This document shows, piece after piece, positions 33,524-44,129 of a DNA stretch of 64,000 nucleotides. The translations under genes were made by a program, and so were the position numbers. The first letter of the stretch is position 1, and every line of letters begins with the position of its first letter. Source of the DNA: Silene latifolia (Eukaryota; Streptophyta; Magnoliopsida; Caryophyllales; Caryophyllaceae); contig NC_133526.1 of NCBI RefSeq assembly GCF_048544455.1, forward strand, positions 11,734,001 through 11,798,000, in the 5' to 3' direction. The notes under the pieces are model-generated. The model had not been told where the DNA came from. It did no database searches and worked only from the letters and a program-made list of their open reading frames with translations.

Positions 33524-34774
33524 ATGACTTCCACATCAAACACTCCATTGCCCGCTCCTCTAGATTTTCTAGATTTATTTAGAGGAGAAAATTACGACCA
33601 TTGGTGCATTAAAATGAAGCTCTTCTTAAGAGCAAATGCACTATGGGAGATAGTGGAAAATGGTCCCCAAAAACAACAAGAAGGTGTTCCAAGCACCGAA
33701 GCCACCTTAAAGAAAATAAAAGAGGATGAAATAAATGATGCCAAAGCCCTGTGTTTCATATTTAATACCGTTTCGGAGATCATTTTTCCAAAAATAATGT
33801 GGGCTTCTACCGCAAAAGAAGCATGGGATATACTCCAAAAAGAATTCTATGGTGATGAAAGGATAAGGGCATTACGTCTTAATGCCTTAAGAAAACATTT
33901 CGAAAATTTGAAAATGGGGAAGAATGAAGACATAACAACCTACACTTGGAGAGTAATGGAGACAATTAACCAAATGAAAATATATGGTGAAGAAGTCGCT
34001 GAAACGAGGATTGTGCAGAAAATTCTCACAACTTTGACAAAAAAATTCGACATGATTGTCACTATTATTAAAGAATCAAGGGATCTATCGAAGCTCACTG
34101 TGACAGAGCTAATTGAATCTTTACACGCCCATGATCAGAAGTTCAAGACTCAAGAATCTTCTTTCGAAGATACATCTTCCCATGAAGCAGCCAGACATTG
34201 GGAGGAAAAGAAGGTAGAAACAAATGTGACCTGGGAGGAAAAGAAGGTAGAAACAAATGTGACCTTACTCCCTGATCATCCCCAGCATCCACAAGGAGCA
34301 CAAGGTAAGAGAAATCTCTTTGAAATTTATGTAGAATATCTCTCCATTCAAGATACAGAAGAGTGCGAAAGATGCTACTTCACTTTTGAGGAGCCAAAAG
34401 ACTTTGATGAGGCTTCCAAACAGAAGAAGTGGCAAGAACCTATGGAGAAGGAGATAAATATGATAAAGGAGTTGGTTGACAAGCCAAGAGATCAAAAGGT
34501 AATTTGTGTAAAATGGGTTTATAAAACTAAGTTGAATTCTAATGACTGTATCAACAAGCACAAAGCAAGAATGATCGGCAAAGGATATTCCCAACAAGAT
34601 GGAATTCACTACGAAGATACATTTGCTTCAGTTGTTTGTCATGCTACCAGCTCGAGGAGGAGACGTACATTGAGCAACCTCCGAGTTTGGCGATACAAAA
34701 GAAAAAGGAAAAGAAGAGGAATGTTCAAGCTAAGTGTTACACCAAAAGTCTCAAGGAGGAGTGTTGAAGTATGA
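33524..34774 (+). CDS. Copia gag with reverse-transcriptase start
   Basis: The start is taken at MTSTSNTPLPAP, after the primer site. Residues 1-210 match the UBN2-type Gag of plant copia elements (FRGENYDHW, MKLFLRANALWEIV, AKEAWDILQKEF, LRKHFENLKM). A 33-bp direct repeat (about 34198-34263) gives two copies of WEEKKVETNVT. The last 120 residues match the beginning of a copia reverse transcriptase (WQEPMEKEI, VKWVYKTK, HKARMIGKGYSQ). Protease, integrase and the rest of RT are not present. Part of the fossil element. Confidence 0.8.
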   Translation: MTSTSNTPLPAPLDFLDLFRGENYDHWCIKMKLFLRANALWEIVENGPQKQQEGVPSTEATLKKIKEDEINDAKALCFIFNTVSEIIFPKIMWASTAKEAWDILQKEFYGDERIRALRLNALRKHFENLKMGKNEDITTYTWRVMETINQMKIYGEEVAETRIVQKILTTLTKKFDMIVTIIKESRDLSKLTVTELIESLHAHDQKFKTQESSFEDTSSHEAARHWEEKKVETNVTWEEKKVETNVTLLPDHPQHPQGAQGKRNLFEIYVEYLSIQDTEECERCYFTFEEPKDFDEASKQKKWQEPMEKEINMIKELVDKPRDQKVICVKWVYKTKLNSNDCINKHKARMIGKGYSQQDGIHYEDTFASVVCHATSSRRRRTLSNLRVWRYKRKRKRRGMFKLSVTPKVSRRSVEV

Positions 34775-35000
34775 GACTTTTAGTGTATTCTAGAAGTTTC
34801 CGGAATATTCTAGATTTATCCAGAATGTCCTGGAATAATGTAGAAACAACTAGAAAAGTCTAGAAGAATCTAGAAGGATCTAGAAGAGTCATGTATGTTC
34901 TAGATTTATGTAGAACAACCTAGAACCTTCTAGACGTGTGTATAAGTGGTAAGGAACTCTAGAGAGTTCCGTGTCTAGGCCACTCTAGAATGTCCTATTC
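34762..35000 (+). repeat. Copia 3' LTR, left part
   Basis: This is the first half of the copia 3' LTR, two differences from the 5' LTR, preceded by a purine-rich tract (AAGGAGGAG). It carries the same heat-shock element array at 34787-34816. The LTR resumes at 43440. Confidence 0.9.
34787..34816 (+). promoter_or_regulatory. Heat-shock element array, 3' LTR copy
   Basis: It is identical to the array at 33025-33054, with five perfect alternating TTC/GAA units and one partial. Confidence 0.72.
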
Positions 35001-35112
35001 CAACATGAGTGAGTAGTTACCCTTCTAGGGTTTAGGGGGAGCCTAAATAGGATTAGTGGGCATGATTAGTTGATAGTTTTGAGTCTTTGGTGTAGGAATT
35101 TGTCTTTCTTAG
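35001..35112 (+). repeat. Athila LTR patch, left part
   Basis: This is an internal piece of Athila LTR, starting CAACATGAGTGAG, with no LTR terminus. It continues at 43015-43439 after Retand-B; together about 530 bp. It matches 17312-17839 with no difference that I can see, including sites where the Athila 5' LTR differs. Its left joint with the copia LTR shares ATTC. Confidence 0.88.
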
Positions 35113-35719
35113 TGTTCCAGGTGTAATTCCAGAGCAAGTATCGTTACCACCCGTGGCTTGTAGAATAATGTCTTGAGTTGAACCCTTCTTGCTTTTATCG
35201 TTCCTCTCGGCCTCTCCTGCAACAATGAACGAACTGAGGGCTTGGCTTTGTGCCAAGCGTACTCACTCCGACGCTCAAGTCAGTAAACTTAAAGGATTAA
35301 GTTGTGTTACTTGGCTAGGTATGTATTGTAGAGAGATAAGGAAGATATTACCAGATGAATAGTGTATTTAGGTTCAGTTGTGGGATCCTTTCCTCAATGA
35401 AGGTTGAGGAGTATTTATAGGCTTTCACCTTTTGTCACGTAGTGGCCAAGTGGCCAAGTGGCTAGCAGGTGGAAAGACTGATCTACCCCTCGGCCGAGGG
35501 ACCTATGGCAGGCCGGCGGGCCATGTTGACTCACCGCCGAGGGGTATTGGATATGAGTACGCGGGTATGTGTCCCGGCTGGCAGGTTGTCACGCCGAGAC
35601 CCAGGCTAACAGGCTGATGGGCAGACGGCTAGTCGTCTAAGTCGTTGACTTGTCAGTGGGATATCTTTGACCTTGTTCAATATGTTGACTTGGTCAGCGG
35701 TGCAGAATATGCCCCATCA
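35113..35719 (-). repeat. Retand-B 3' LTR
   Basis: This is a 607-bp LTR. On the minus strand it starts TGATGGGGCAT and ends GGAACA. The minus-strand TATA box (TATAAATA) is near 35410-35417. Confidence 0.92.
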
Positions 35720-36229
35720 ATTTGCCCCCAGCGTAGTCTATGCCGTGGTATGGGCTCCGATGTACGTTTGAGCGTATATTCTGCGCAAGTAATTTGTAAA
35801 AAAATGTTCTGCATCGGCTTCTTCTGCGGCGGCTTCTTTTACCTCGGCCTGGTCTACCTTAGGCCGTACCATATCCCCCCTCCACATGGATGCGTAAAGG
35901 GTATCCGATGTGGAAAAGAAAGTGACGCTGGCCGAGACCAGGGTTGAGAGTGCCGGTTGTTTTTGATTGCCCCCGGCCGGCGCTACCTAGCTTGGTTGAT
36001 CGAGTGGCCGGCGGAGAACAGATGCTTGGGAATTTGTTGAGGAAGGTGAATAGGCGGAGAGATATGAATGGGCGTGTTGAAGACGCTTGGTCATCGTTTG
36101 CATTGATTGACGTCTAACTGTTGCAACGATTGACATCCCGTGGTTGCATGTCCGACACGTGTCTGCACGCTGATTGGATGACGCTTCATGGGCTGTTCGC
36201 TGATTGGTCCTTCTTTATGGGCTTTTCCC

Positions 36230-36237
36230 TATAAATA
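36230..36237 (+). promoter_or_regulatory. TATA box for Retand-B antisense gene
   Basis: CCCTATAAATAGGG lies 177 bp upstream of the antisense-gene start codon at 36414. It is outside the LTR and on the strand opposite to the genomic RNA. The motif and spacing are the same in Retand-A. Confidence 0.65.
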
Positions 36238-36413
36238 GGGCAGTTATTCCGTGAAATTGGCCACCAATTTCATTCTCCAAAATTTTTCTTCACTCTAAAC
36301 TCTCAAGGGCTTCCTTGTCTTCTAATTTTCAGAGTTGTTACTCCGGCGAGTGTTTTTCTTCAAGGTAAACAAACTTCCCAATTTCTTAACTTTGTAAGTT
36401 TTTTATTGTAAAC

Positions 36414-39070
36414 ATGTCTTCTGCTGATGCCGAGCCTTGTAAACCGGCGCACGGGGGTTCCCCGTCGCGTCTTGATGAGGAGGAGAAGTTGGACGCCCTC
36501 CTGATAAGGCCTGGGGGCCCTAGGTCTCCTTCTCCTGAAGTCGATCCTCGAATTTTGGAGGAATGGGAGGATGACGATGATGTCGATGATGACGCAGACG
36601 ATTTTGGTGATGATGCTGAAAGTGCTCGTCCCAAAGAGAGGAGGCAGTACGTTATGGATCACGGTGACGTCTGTAAGGCAAGCGTTGACCGAGCTTGGAC
36701 CCATAAGTTGGCCAGTTGTTCTGGTGAGAAGTTTTTTGAGGGCCACTTTTTCTTTGGCAGGGGATACAAGATTGTCATCCCTGAGGAGGGTCAGGCCGTC
36801 TGTTGCCCTCCACCGGGCCATACCGGTGTATATATGCGACACTTGGAGTACGGGCTCCGGTTTCCGCTGAACGAGTACGTCATGGCTATCATCAAAGCTA
36901 TGAACGTCGCTGTGGCCCAACTGCATCCGTTGGCCATGAGGACGATAGTCGGCTTTGTGTGGCTTTGTCTCTTCAAGGGGGAGGCCCCGACGGTGAATTT
37001 ATTCCGCCGGCTGCATTATCTCCAGCCGTCAATCTCTGGCCGCGTCGGTTGGTACAGTGTGCACATGGAGAAGGGTTATGTCTCTGTTGACAAACTTACT
37101 TCTTGCAAAGACCGAGAGATCGGTGGGTGTACGTTAAGGTGCTTGGATGACTATCCGCGCCCCGCTTTCGACACTGAGTTAACTTGCGGTGTGAGACTAA
37201 GGCGGAACATGACGATGATGGGTCTCCTGGGAAAAAACTCAAGATGGATGCCAGGGTCTCTCTTAGGGAGGATGAGAGGTCAGCGATGAGGCTCTTTGAG
37301 GCGGACAAGAGTGGGGTGCCGAAAAGATGGATTCCCCCAACGCAGATCATTCTTCGTGATGAGCCGCTCGCCATGTCGGCCTCATACCGGCCTTAGCACA
37401 GGGTGAGTAGGGTCGGTATGAGGCCCATCACCGCTGTCAATGTTCCTGTTCTTCGAACTCCGATTTAATTCCTCTATTTAATTCTTGCTTTGTTTCCTTC
37501 GCAGACCACTTTGGACCGGATTTATCTGAGGATATCCTCCGGAGAATGGGGTTGCACAAAGACAAAACCGTTGCTAACTTGCATCCCAAGGCTCTGACCC
37601 ACGACCGCAGGACGTCGCTGAATGATCTTATGGACCAGCAGCTGAAACGCTTGAATGTGGTGGAGGCCCAGGCGAAGGTTGTTAGTAATATGCCGCGCCA
37701 TACGCGAAAAACAAATCCTTCGGCGATGATGGCGTCGACATCGGCTCCGCCTTCCACCCCCCTGTTCAGAAGGAGACGGTGGAAGTCGTTTATATCTCCA
37801 ATGGCGATGATTCCGGTGAGGAGGAGGGGTCTCCCTTGTCCGTAAAAAGAAAGCAGACCTTTACCACCGCCGTTGCTTCCCGCTGCGACGAGGAAATGCA
37901 CCCTTCGGCCAAGAAGGCCAAGCATGGTATTAATCTATCCGGTGGCTCGTTTAGCCGGGTTCATCAAAGCCGCCGATGACAAAGCTTTTTTCGGCATGCC
38001 TATGTATGTTGATACGATGCCCCCTTTTTTTAAAAATTTTGTAGATCAACCGCTGTCGGCCGCCGCTCTTGTTGAGCAAAAACGGAGGAGAACCCGCAGG
38101 TGGTGATCATGACGTCGCCATCGACTCTTCATCCCGGAAGGTTTCCCTTTCCGTCCGCAGTCGGTGATCATAACGTCGCCACGACTCTTCATCCCAGAAG
38201 GTTTCCCTTTCCCGTCCGCAGGCTGGTGATCATAACGTCGCCACTGGCTCTTCATCTCAGCTTGTGGCGGAAGGCGCGAGGTTGATTAAGAGACTGGCGA
38301 GGTGGAACGAGTTGACCGGCGCTCGTATTATGGAGCAGGAGAAGGCCGTGGCTCAATCCGCTTTTGAGCTTAATGCCACTAAGAAGGTGGCCACGAAGGC
38401 GAAGCTGGATCTTCTCAATGAGCGAGGCTTCGGGGAGGCCGAGAAGGCGCTCTTGGCTGAGAGAAAGCTCAGGGAGGACGCTGAAAAGGAGGTCCTTGCT
38501 GAGAGGGCCAAGGCCGAGACTTCTGCGGCCGAAGTTGAAAAGCTGCTGGCGAAGTGTGGCCTCGTTCAGAGGCACGCCGACCTCTATCTCCGATGGGACT
38601 GAATTCGAACGGTTTCGAGATCCGGGGAAGGTGATTCGAGCAAGGAGGCCATCATCAGGCAAAAGGAGGACGACATTGAGATGCTCCAAACCAAAATGCT
38701 CCCTGACATGTGCTCCGAATTCCGGGATCTGGCCGAAGCAGCTGCCAGGGAAGTAATTGAGGAGCTCTTCCCTCTTGAAGGTTCCTTTCCGTGGAGAAAA
38801 TTCGACGAGCTGTTTGACGACAAGCTCGAAGCTAAGGAGAAGGTCGTGGAGGAGAGGGCCAAGGAGGCGGTGAGGGTGAAGATAGAGCAGGAGGCGGCCG
38901 AGGAGGCAGCAGCCCTTGCTGAGAGGGCGAAGACAGCCAATGAGGAGGCCAAGAGAATGAGGGAAGCTGAGGCTGCCGAGGCAAAGGCTGAGGCTGCCAG
39001 GAAAGCCGCTGGGTTGCCCATCGAAGGAGACGTTGCTACCGCTGCTGATGGCGAGCAGCAGCAGACATAG
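36414..39070 (+). pseudogene. Retand-B antisense gene
   Basis: This region is homologous to the antisense gene of Retand-A and starts with the same MSSA(D/G)A sequence. The first block (to about 37390) has the acidic region and the putative gypsy-type transposon domain (CCPPPGHTGVYMRHLEYGLR, LFKGEAPTVNLFRRLHYL). An intron-like segment of about 100 bp (GTGAGT near 37403, TTCGCAG near 37504) separates it from the next block. The final part (about 38264-39070) is rich in A, E, K and R and predicted coiled coil. Function unknown. Part of a broken fossil element. Confidence 0.75.
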
Positions 39071-39539
39071 GGAGATGATGTCTGTACCCTTCTGCCTTTC
39101 CGTCTTTGTATTTTGTACAACTTTGGCAGGTTGTCCTTTGGCTGACCCTTGTGGGGACGGCCGTCGTTTGTATTTTTTGTAATTTGTTGAACACATTTAA
39201 TAAGAGCTCGTTTCTTCTGCCTCCGGCTTGGCCGAGGTCTTTACCTCATTCCCTTTTCCTTGTGCTAATAGTTGAGCATCTCAATCTGTACTTAACGTTT
39301 CACTTTGTCTCTGGCTCGGCCGAGGTCTATTCTCATCCTTGTCTGAGTTTTTTTTTTATGTTATTAATTGGGCGTCTCCTCTGTTTTCTCCTTGGCTTGG
39401 TCGAGGCAGTCTTAGAGTGCGTTCCTCAACTGTGCAACGCTTCTAAGGCGTTTTGATCGCTTTGCGAGTATCAACTGTGCTGGCCGTGACCGTCGAGGTA
39501 TTTATTTCCTGAGGGTGATTGCCATTCTTGCCGGTGTGA

Positions 39540-40165
39540 CGGTGTCAGCCGGCGAGTGCTCCTTGTTGGTGACTGCTCTTGTTGGTGTGACGGTGTGAGT
39601 GGCGTCTATTTCTTGATGACGGCCGTGGCGTCTACCACTTTGAGTGACTGCGACGGCGTCTACCTCTTGGGGTGACTGCCGTGGCGTCTACTACTTGGGG
39701 TGATCTGCGACGCGCCTATCTCTTGGAGGAGACTGCCGCTCTTGTCGGTGTGATAGTGTGAGCCGACGTACATTTCTTGATGATGACGGCGTGGCGTCTA
39801 CCACTTGGTGATCTGCGACGGCGTCTACCTCTTGGGGTGACTGCCGTGGCGTCTACTACTTGAGGTGACTGCGACGGCGCCTATCTCTTGGAGGAGACTG
39901 CCGCTCTTGTCGGTGTGAAAGTGTGAGCCGACGTCTGTTTCTTGATGATGACGGCCGTGGCGTCTACCACTTGGAGTGACTGCGACGGCGTCTACCTCTT
40001 GGGGTGACTGCCGTGGCGTCTACTACTTGGGGTGACTGCGACGGCGCCTATCTCTTGGAGGAGACTGCCGCTCTTGTCGGTGTGACAGTGTGAGCCGACG
40101 TCTGCTTATTGATAGAGACTGCCGCTCTTGTCGGTATGACAGTGCGAGCCGGCGTCTGCTGCTTC
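39540..40165 (-). repeat. Tandem array in Retand-B
   Basis: A higher-order repeat of about 165 bp (starts near 39731, 39895 and 40062) is built from subrepeats of about 28-33 bp like GTGACTGCGACGGCGTCTAC and GTGACTGCCGTGGCGTCTAC. Each long unit opens with GACTGCCGCTCTTGTCGGTG, which is nearly the same as the sequence next to the element's primer site (42371-42390). The unit is unlike the 79-bp unit of Retand-A. Confidence 0.85.
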
Positions 40166-40320
40166 CTAGTGACTATGGGGAAAATGAACGTTCTGATGGA
40201 AGACTTGGACGATTTTTCATTAGATAAAAACATGCGTCGGGGTGCCCACAGCTGTTTTGGACACCTCCGCCGTTACACAGAGTTTTCCCGAGATTACCAG
40301 TCAAAGGCACACCTTCCCGG

Positions 40321-42400
40321 TCAGCCGCTAGCTACATCCATGAGGTCGCCCTCCTGTTGTAAGGATAGACTTTTCCCTTTCTCTGATTTCTTCGCTACTT
40401 TGAGGGATTGCATGTTGCATCCTCTGGCAGCTATCTGGACGTTGACCACTTCGTCATTCTCGTCTTTGGAGACGAGCTTATGCGCTTCCCCCCGGTCCGA
40501 GACATACATCAGTGTTAGGGCCCGGATGGACATCACTGCGTCAGCCTCGTTCAGGGTGATTCGGCCTATGAGAACGTTGTAGGCGGACGAGCCGTCGATG
40601 ACCACGAACTCAGCTAGGACATTTTTAGCCGCATTCTTTTCGCCGAACGTTACCGGGAGTCTGATTGATCCTAGTGGTACCAGGCCGGCCCCAGAGAAGC
40701 TGTATAGTGGGTTGGTGCAGGGGCTCAAGTCCTTGACTTTCAGGCCGAGACTGAGGAAGCACTCCCTGAACATGATGTTCGTGTACGCGCCTGTGTCAAT
40801 CAGGCACCTTTTGACCAGGTGGTTGGATATGTCCAAATTGACTACAAGTGGGTCGCTGTGAGGAGCGATGACTCCTTCGTAGTCCTTCCTTCCAATGGTT
40901 ATATCGGGGATGTTGGAAGCGGGGATCGCTGTGTTGGGCACAAAGTTGATGGCCCGATATAGCTCGTTCAGGTGCCGTTTGTGCCCATGAGCGGACCCTC
41001 CGTTCTCGTTGCCCCCGATGACAACATGGATCACTCCTATCCGTTCGAAGACGGATTTCTTACCTGAACTGTCGGCGTCAGTCTTTTGGCTTTTGGCAAC
41101 GTACTTGCCGAGGCTCCCCTTCCGGATCAGCTCTTCAATGGCATTCTTCAGATGCCGGCAGTCGTTGGTTAGATGGCCGGTGTGGCCGTGGTACTCACAG
41201 TACTGGCTCGTGTCACCGTCACTTTTTGGCTTGGGGGGTCTCTCCCACTTCTGGCCCTCGTTTTTGCTCAGGGCGAAGACCTCGGCGGCTGATACGACGA
41301 GAGGGGTTTTATCACTATACCGCCTCTGGTGGTACGTTCCTGAACTCCACCCGGCGCCCGCCGAGTCCTGTTTCCTGGCGGATCTGTCCGACCGTGACCT
41401 ATTATTCTCACGGCGTCTTTCATCGGACCGTGACCCGTTGTTGTCACGGCGTCTTTCATCCGGGTTGTCCTCCCGGCGGCTCTTCTTTTCTGAGTGCTCG
41501 GCCTCGCTGGGGCCTACCCAGGTCTTGTGATAGTCTTCTACCTTGATGGCTTGGTCAGCCAACTTCCTGGCGGCGTCCAAACCTAGGCCTCCGCACTTGA
41601 TGAGCTCATTTTTTAAATCTCCCCTTGGGAGGCCCTTCATCAGCGCGAAGGCCGCCAGTTCGGGATTGATTTCTCGAATCTGCTGGACCTTTCCGTCGAA
41701 CCTCTTCACATAGCTTCGTAGAGACTCGCCTCCCTCCTGTTTGATAGTTAGGAGGTCCGATGTCTCCACGGCCCTTCTCTTGTTGCAAGAGTACTGGGCT
41801 AGAAAGGCGTCCCTTAGGTCGGCGTAATAGTATACCGAGCCGTCGGGAAGCCCCTTGTACCAACCTTGAGCCATTCCATGCAGAGTTGTTGGGAAAACTC
41901 GGCACTGCACCTCGTCGGGCTGCTCCCATACCGACATGTAAGACTCGAAAGCCTCGGCGTGGTGGTACCGGATCACTATCTCCTTTGTATGATAGAGGTG
42001 GCAACTTGAGCTTGGTTGGCACCCGGACTTCTAGGACGTAGGCGCTGAGGGGCTGTCTGACCACGTGCCGAACGACACGCGGCGATCGGCTCCTCGCATT
42101 CCTAATCCGGCTCCTCCCCTCGTAGCGGGAAGGACTCCTTCTTCGACTCGGACTTCTCCTCCAACTCTGCTGAGTCGGACTCCTCTGGCTCCTTTGGGGT
42201 AAGCCTCGTTCGTGCTGCGGGGACGCTGTCCTCCCATGAGTGCGGGAAGGACTTAGGTCTACCGCGCCCACTTTGGGCTCCCCCGGCGACTTGACTGGGT
42301 CAGCTTCTCCTAGTGCTCCGTTCAAATTTCTCGGAGTCACGTTTTGGGCCCTGGTCTCCTGGACGGTTTCCGCCGCTCTTGTCGGCGTGACGGCGCCAAT
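40321..42400 (-). pseudogene. Retand-B gag-protease region
   Basis: On the minus strand this contains Gag (WEQPDEVQCRVFP, WYKGLPDGSVYYY, GESLRSYVKRFD, MKGLPRGDLKNELI), an R/D/E/S-rich linker, a zinc-knuckle-like motif (CEYHGHTGHLTNDC) and an aspartic protease (CLIDTGAYTNIMF). It is more readable than the Retand-A equivalent. No RT follows. Part of a broken fossil element. Confidence 0.8.
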
Positions 42401-43014
42401 TGTTCCGGGTGTAATTCCAGAGCAAGTATCGTTACCACCCGTGGCTTGTAGAATAATGTCTTGAGTTGAACCCTTCTTGCTTTTATCGTTCCTCTCGGCC
42501 TCTCCTGCAACAATGAACGAACTGAGGGCTTGGCTTTGTGCCAAGCGTACTCACTCCGACGCTCAAGTCAGTAAACTTAAAGGATTAAGTTGTGTTACTT
42601 GGCTAGGTATGTATTGTAGAGAGATAAGGAAGATATTACCAGATGAATAGTGTATTTAGGTTCAGTTGTGGGATCCTTTCCTCAATGAAGGTTGAGGAGT
42701 ATTTATAGGCTTTCACCTTTTGTCACGTAGTGGCCAAGTGGTCAAGTGGCCAAGTGGCTAGCAGGTGGAAAGACTGATCTACCCCTCGGCCGAGGGACCT
42801 ATGGCAGGCCGGCGGGCCATGTTGACTCACCGCCGAGGGGTCTTGGATATGAGTACGCGGGTATGTGTCCCGGCCGGCGGTTGTCACGCCGAGACCCGAG
42901 CTAACAGCCGATGGGCTGCATCGGCTAGGCTGTCTAAGTCGTTGACTTGCTGTGGATATCTTTGACCTTGTTCAATATGTTGACTTGGTCAGCGGTGCAG
43001 AATATGCCCCATCA
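42401..43014 (-). repeat. Retand-B 5' LTR
   Basis: This is a 614-bp LTR. The minus-strand TATA box is near 42703-42710. The primer-site sequence TTGGCGCCGTC lies just inside it (42389-42399). Confidence 0.92.
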
Positions 43015-43439
43015 CTTAGCATTGCATACAAGGTGTTTGACGAATTGTGTGAGTGAAAGCTTGTGCCTTTTGTCTTACTAGCTTAATTCCTCCTTTGAAT
43101 GAAAGTTTGTTGGTGGTCTTGTTGCATGTTTTGAAATAGTTGTTGCTCAATGAAAGTTGGTAACCGCCTCTAGGACAAACCCTCACCTTAGACTATTTTA
43201 ATCGACTTGTCGCCCATAGTTCATTTAGGTAACCTCGAAGACCCTAGACTTTTAATCAATCGAACACATACTTCATAATACTTTGTTTAGTTGCATCAAG
43301 TAGTTAAATCAAAACCCTTTTTCTTTGTTTTTGACTAGACTTGACTCTTAGTTAGACTAAGTAGAAACCCCCGCCGTCTTCGTGTTCGACCCCGATTTAC
43401 GACTAAATTGGGTTATTCTTGTTGGTGGTAAGTGTGTTG
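43015..43439 (+). repeat. Athila LTR patch, right part
   Basis: This continues the patch begun at 35001, after the CTTAG target-site duplication of Retand-B. It stops at GTGTGTTG inside the Athila LTR, 29 bp before the LTR end, and joins directly to copia LTR sequence. Confidence 0.88.
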
Positions 43440-43623
43440 CCCCTCCCATTTCAATGAACCCAAAGGAACCCAAGTGAACCAAGTGTATCCCAACAAATTC
43501 ACAACAAATCAATACACAAACTAATTCTTTTAAACTAAACTCCAACTAATCAACCTACAAATTAATCAACTAAACAAACAACTAATCTCCACTCTACTTC
43601 TTATACTCCCCCATACACCAACA
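43440..43623 (+). repeat. Copia 3' LTR, right part
   Basis: This is the last 184 bp of the copia 3' LTR, one difference from the 5' LTR. It ends CCAACA and is followed by the ATATC target-site duplication. Confidence 0.9.
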
Positions 43624-43628
43624 ATATC

Positions 43629-44129
43629 ATTCATCACAATCATATCCACGTTACAATGAACTTAATAAACCGATTATATATGAGCGTGCACTCCGGATTC
43701 CCTTACTCACATTATATCAATTACACGCTCATTCCAATTTCGATTTGAAAATCCAAATACACTTAATTGCCTTATGATCAAAATCACCAACGCATAATTA
43801 ACACTTTTCAAAGAAACAAAGACAGATACAATTATATTTGCAAACACTCATCAACCTAAATTACATAACATCTAAGTTTTCACTTCGTGCCTTCTTAACT
43901 ATACAAATGACAAGGCTTACATAATTGGCACTTTTCAAAGATCGAAACGAAGATAGATTTCCATTATCTAGTATATATACACGCATGCACACCTAATAAA
44001 ATCAGGTCATATATACATAACAATAATATTACTCTTTCCATTTCAGTCATTTATTTACCTTTTACATTCGATCTGAGCTCGATTTTAATCAAAGGTAAAC
44101 AAATGATTGAGATGAAGAGAGTATACAAT
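43629..44129. other. 3' flank of the pectin methylesterase gene
   Basis: This is AT-rich DNA between the copia element and the PME stop codon. It should include the PME 3' UTR, as a minus-strand AATAAA lies near 44050-44055. No other feature is seen. Confidence 0.5.

Larger units (their letters stand above)
35113..43014 (-). mobile_element. Retand-B, non-autonomous Tat-lineage element, inverted
   Basis: This 7.9-kb element is of the same family as Retand-A but in the opposite orientation, with target-site duplication CTTAG at 35108-35112 and 43015-43019. In its own direction (right to left): 5' LTR 42401-43014, primer site, gag and protease, a tandem array, the gene on the opposite strand, and 3' LTR 35113-35719. 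No RT, RNase H or integrase is recognisable, so it would need help from a relative. Most of the two LTRs is identical, with differences clustered near their outer third, so it is young. The remaining coding parts have several breaks. Confidence 0.92.
33000..43623 (+). mobile_element. Short Ty1/copia derivative, later invaded
   Basis: LTRs start TGTTGAAG and end CCAACA, flanked by ATATC at 32995-32999 and 43624-43628. The primer site (TGGTATCAAGAGCT) is initiator-tRNA-Met type. The original element was only about 2.2 kb: 5' LTR, one ORF with gag and the start of a copia reverse transcriptase, polypurine tract and 3' LTR. It is a non-autonomous internal-loss derivative. Its 3' LTR is interrupted by a patch of Athila LTR, which in turn holds Retand-B. 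The two LTRs differ at about three positions in 420, so it is young. Confidence 0.9.
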
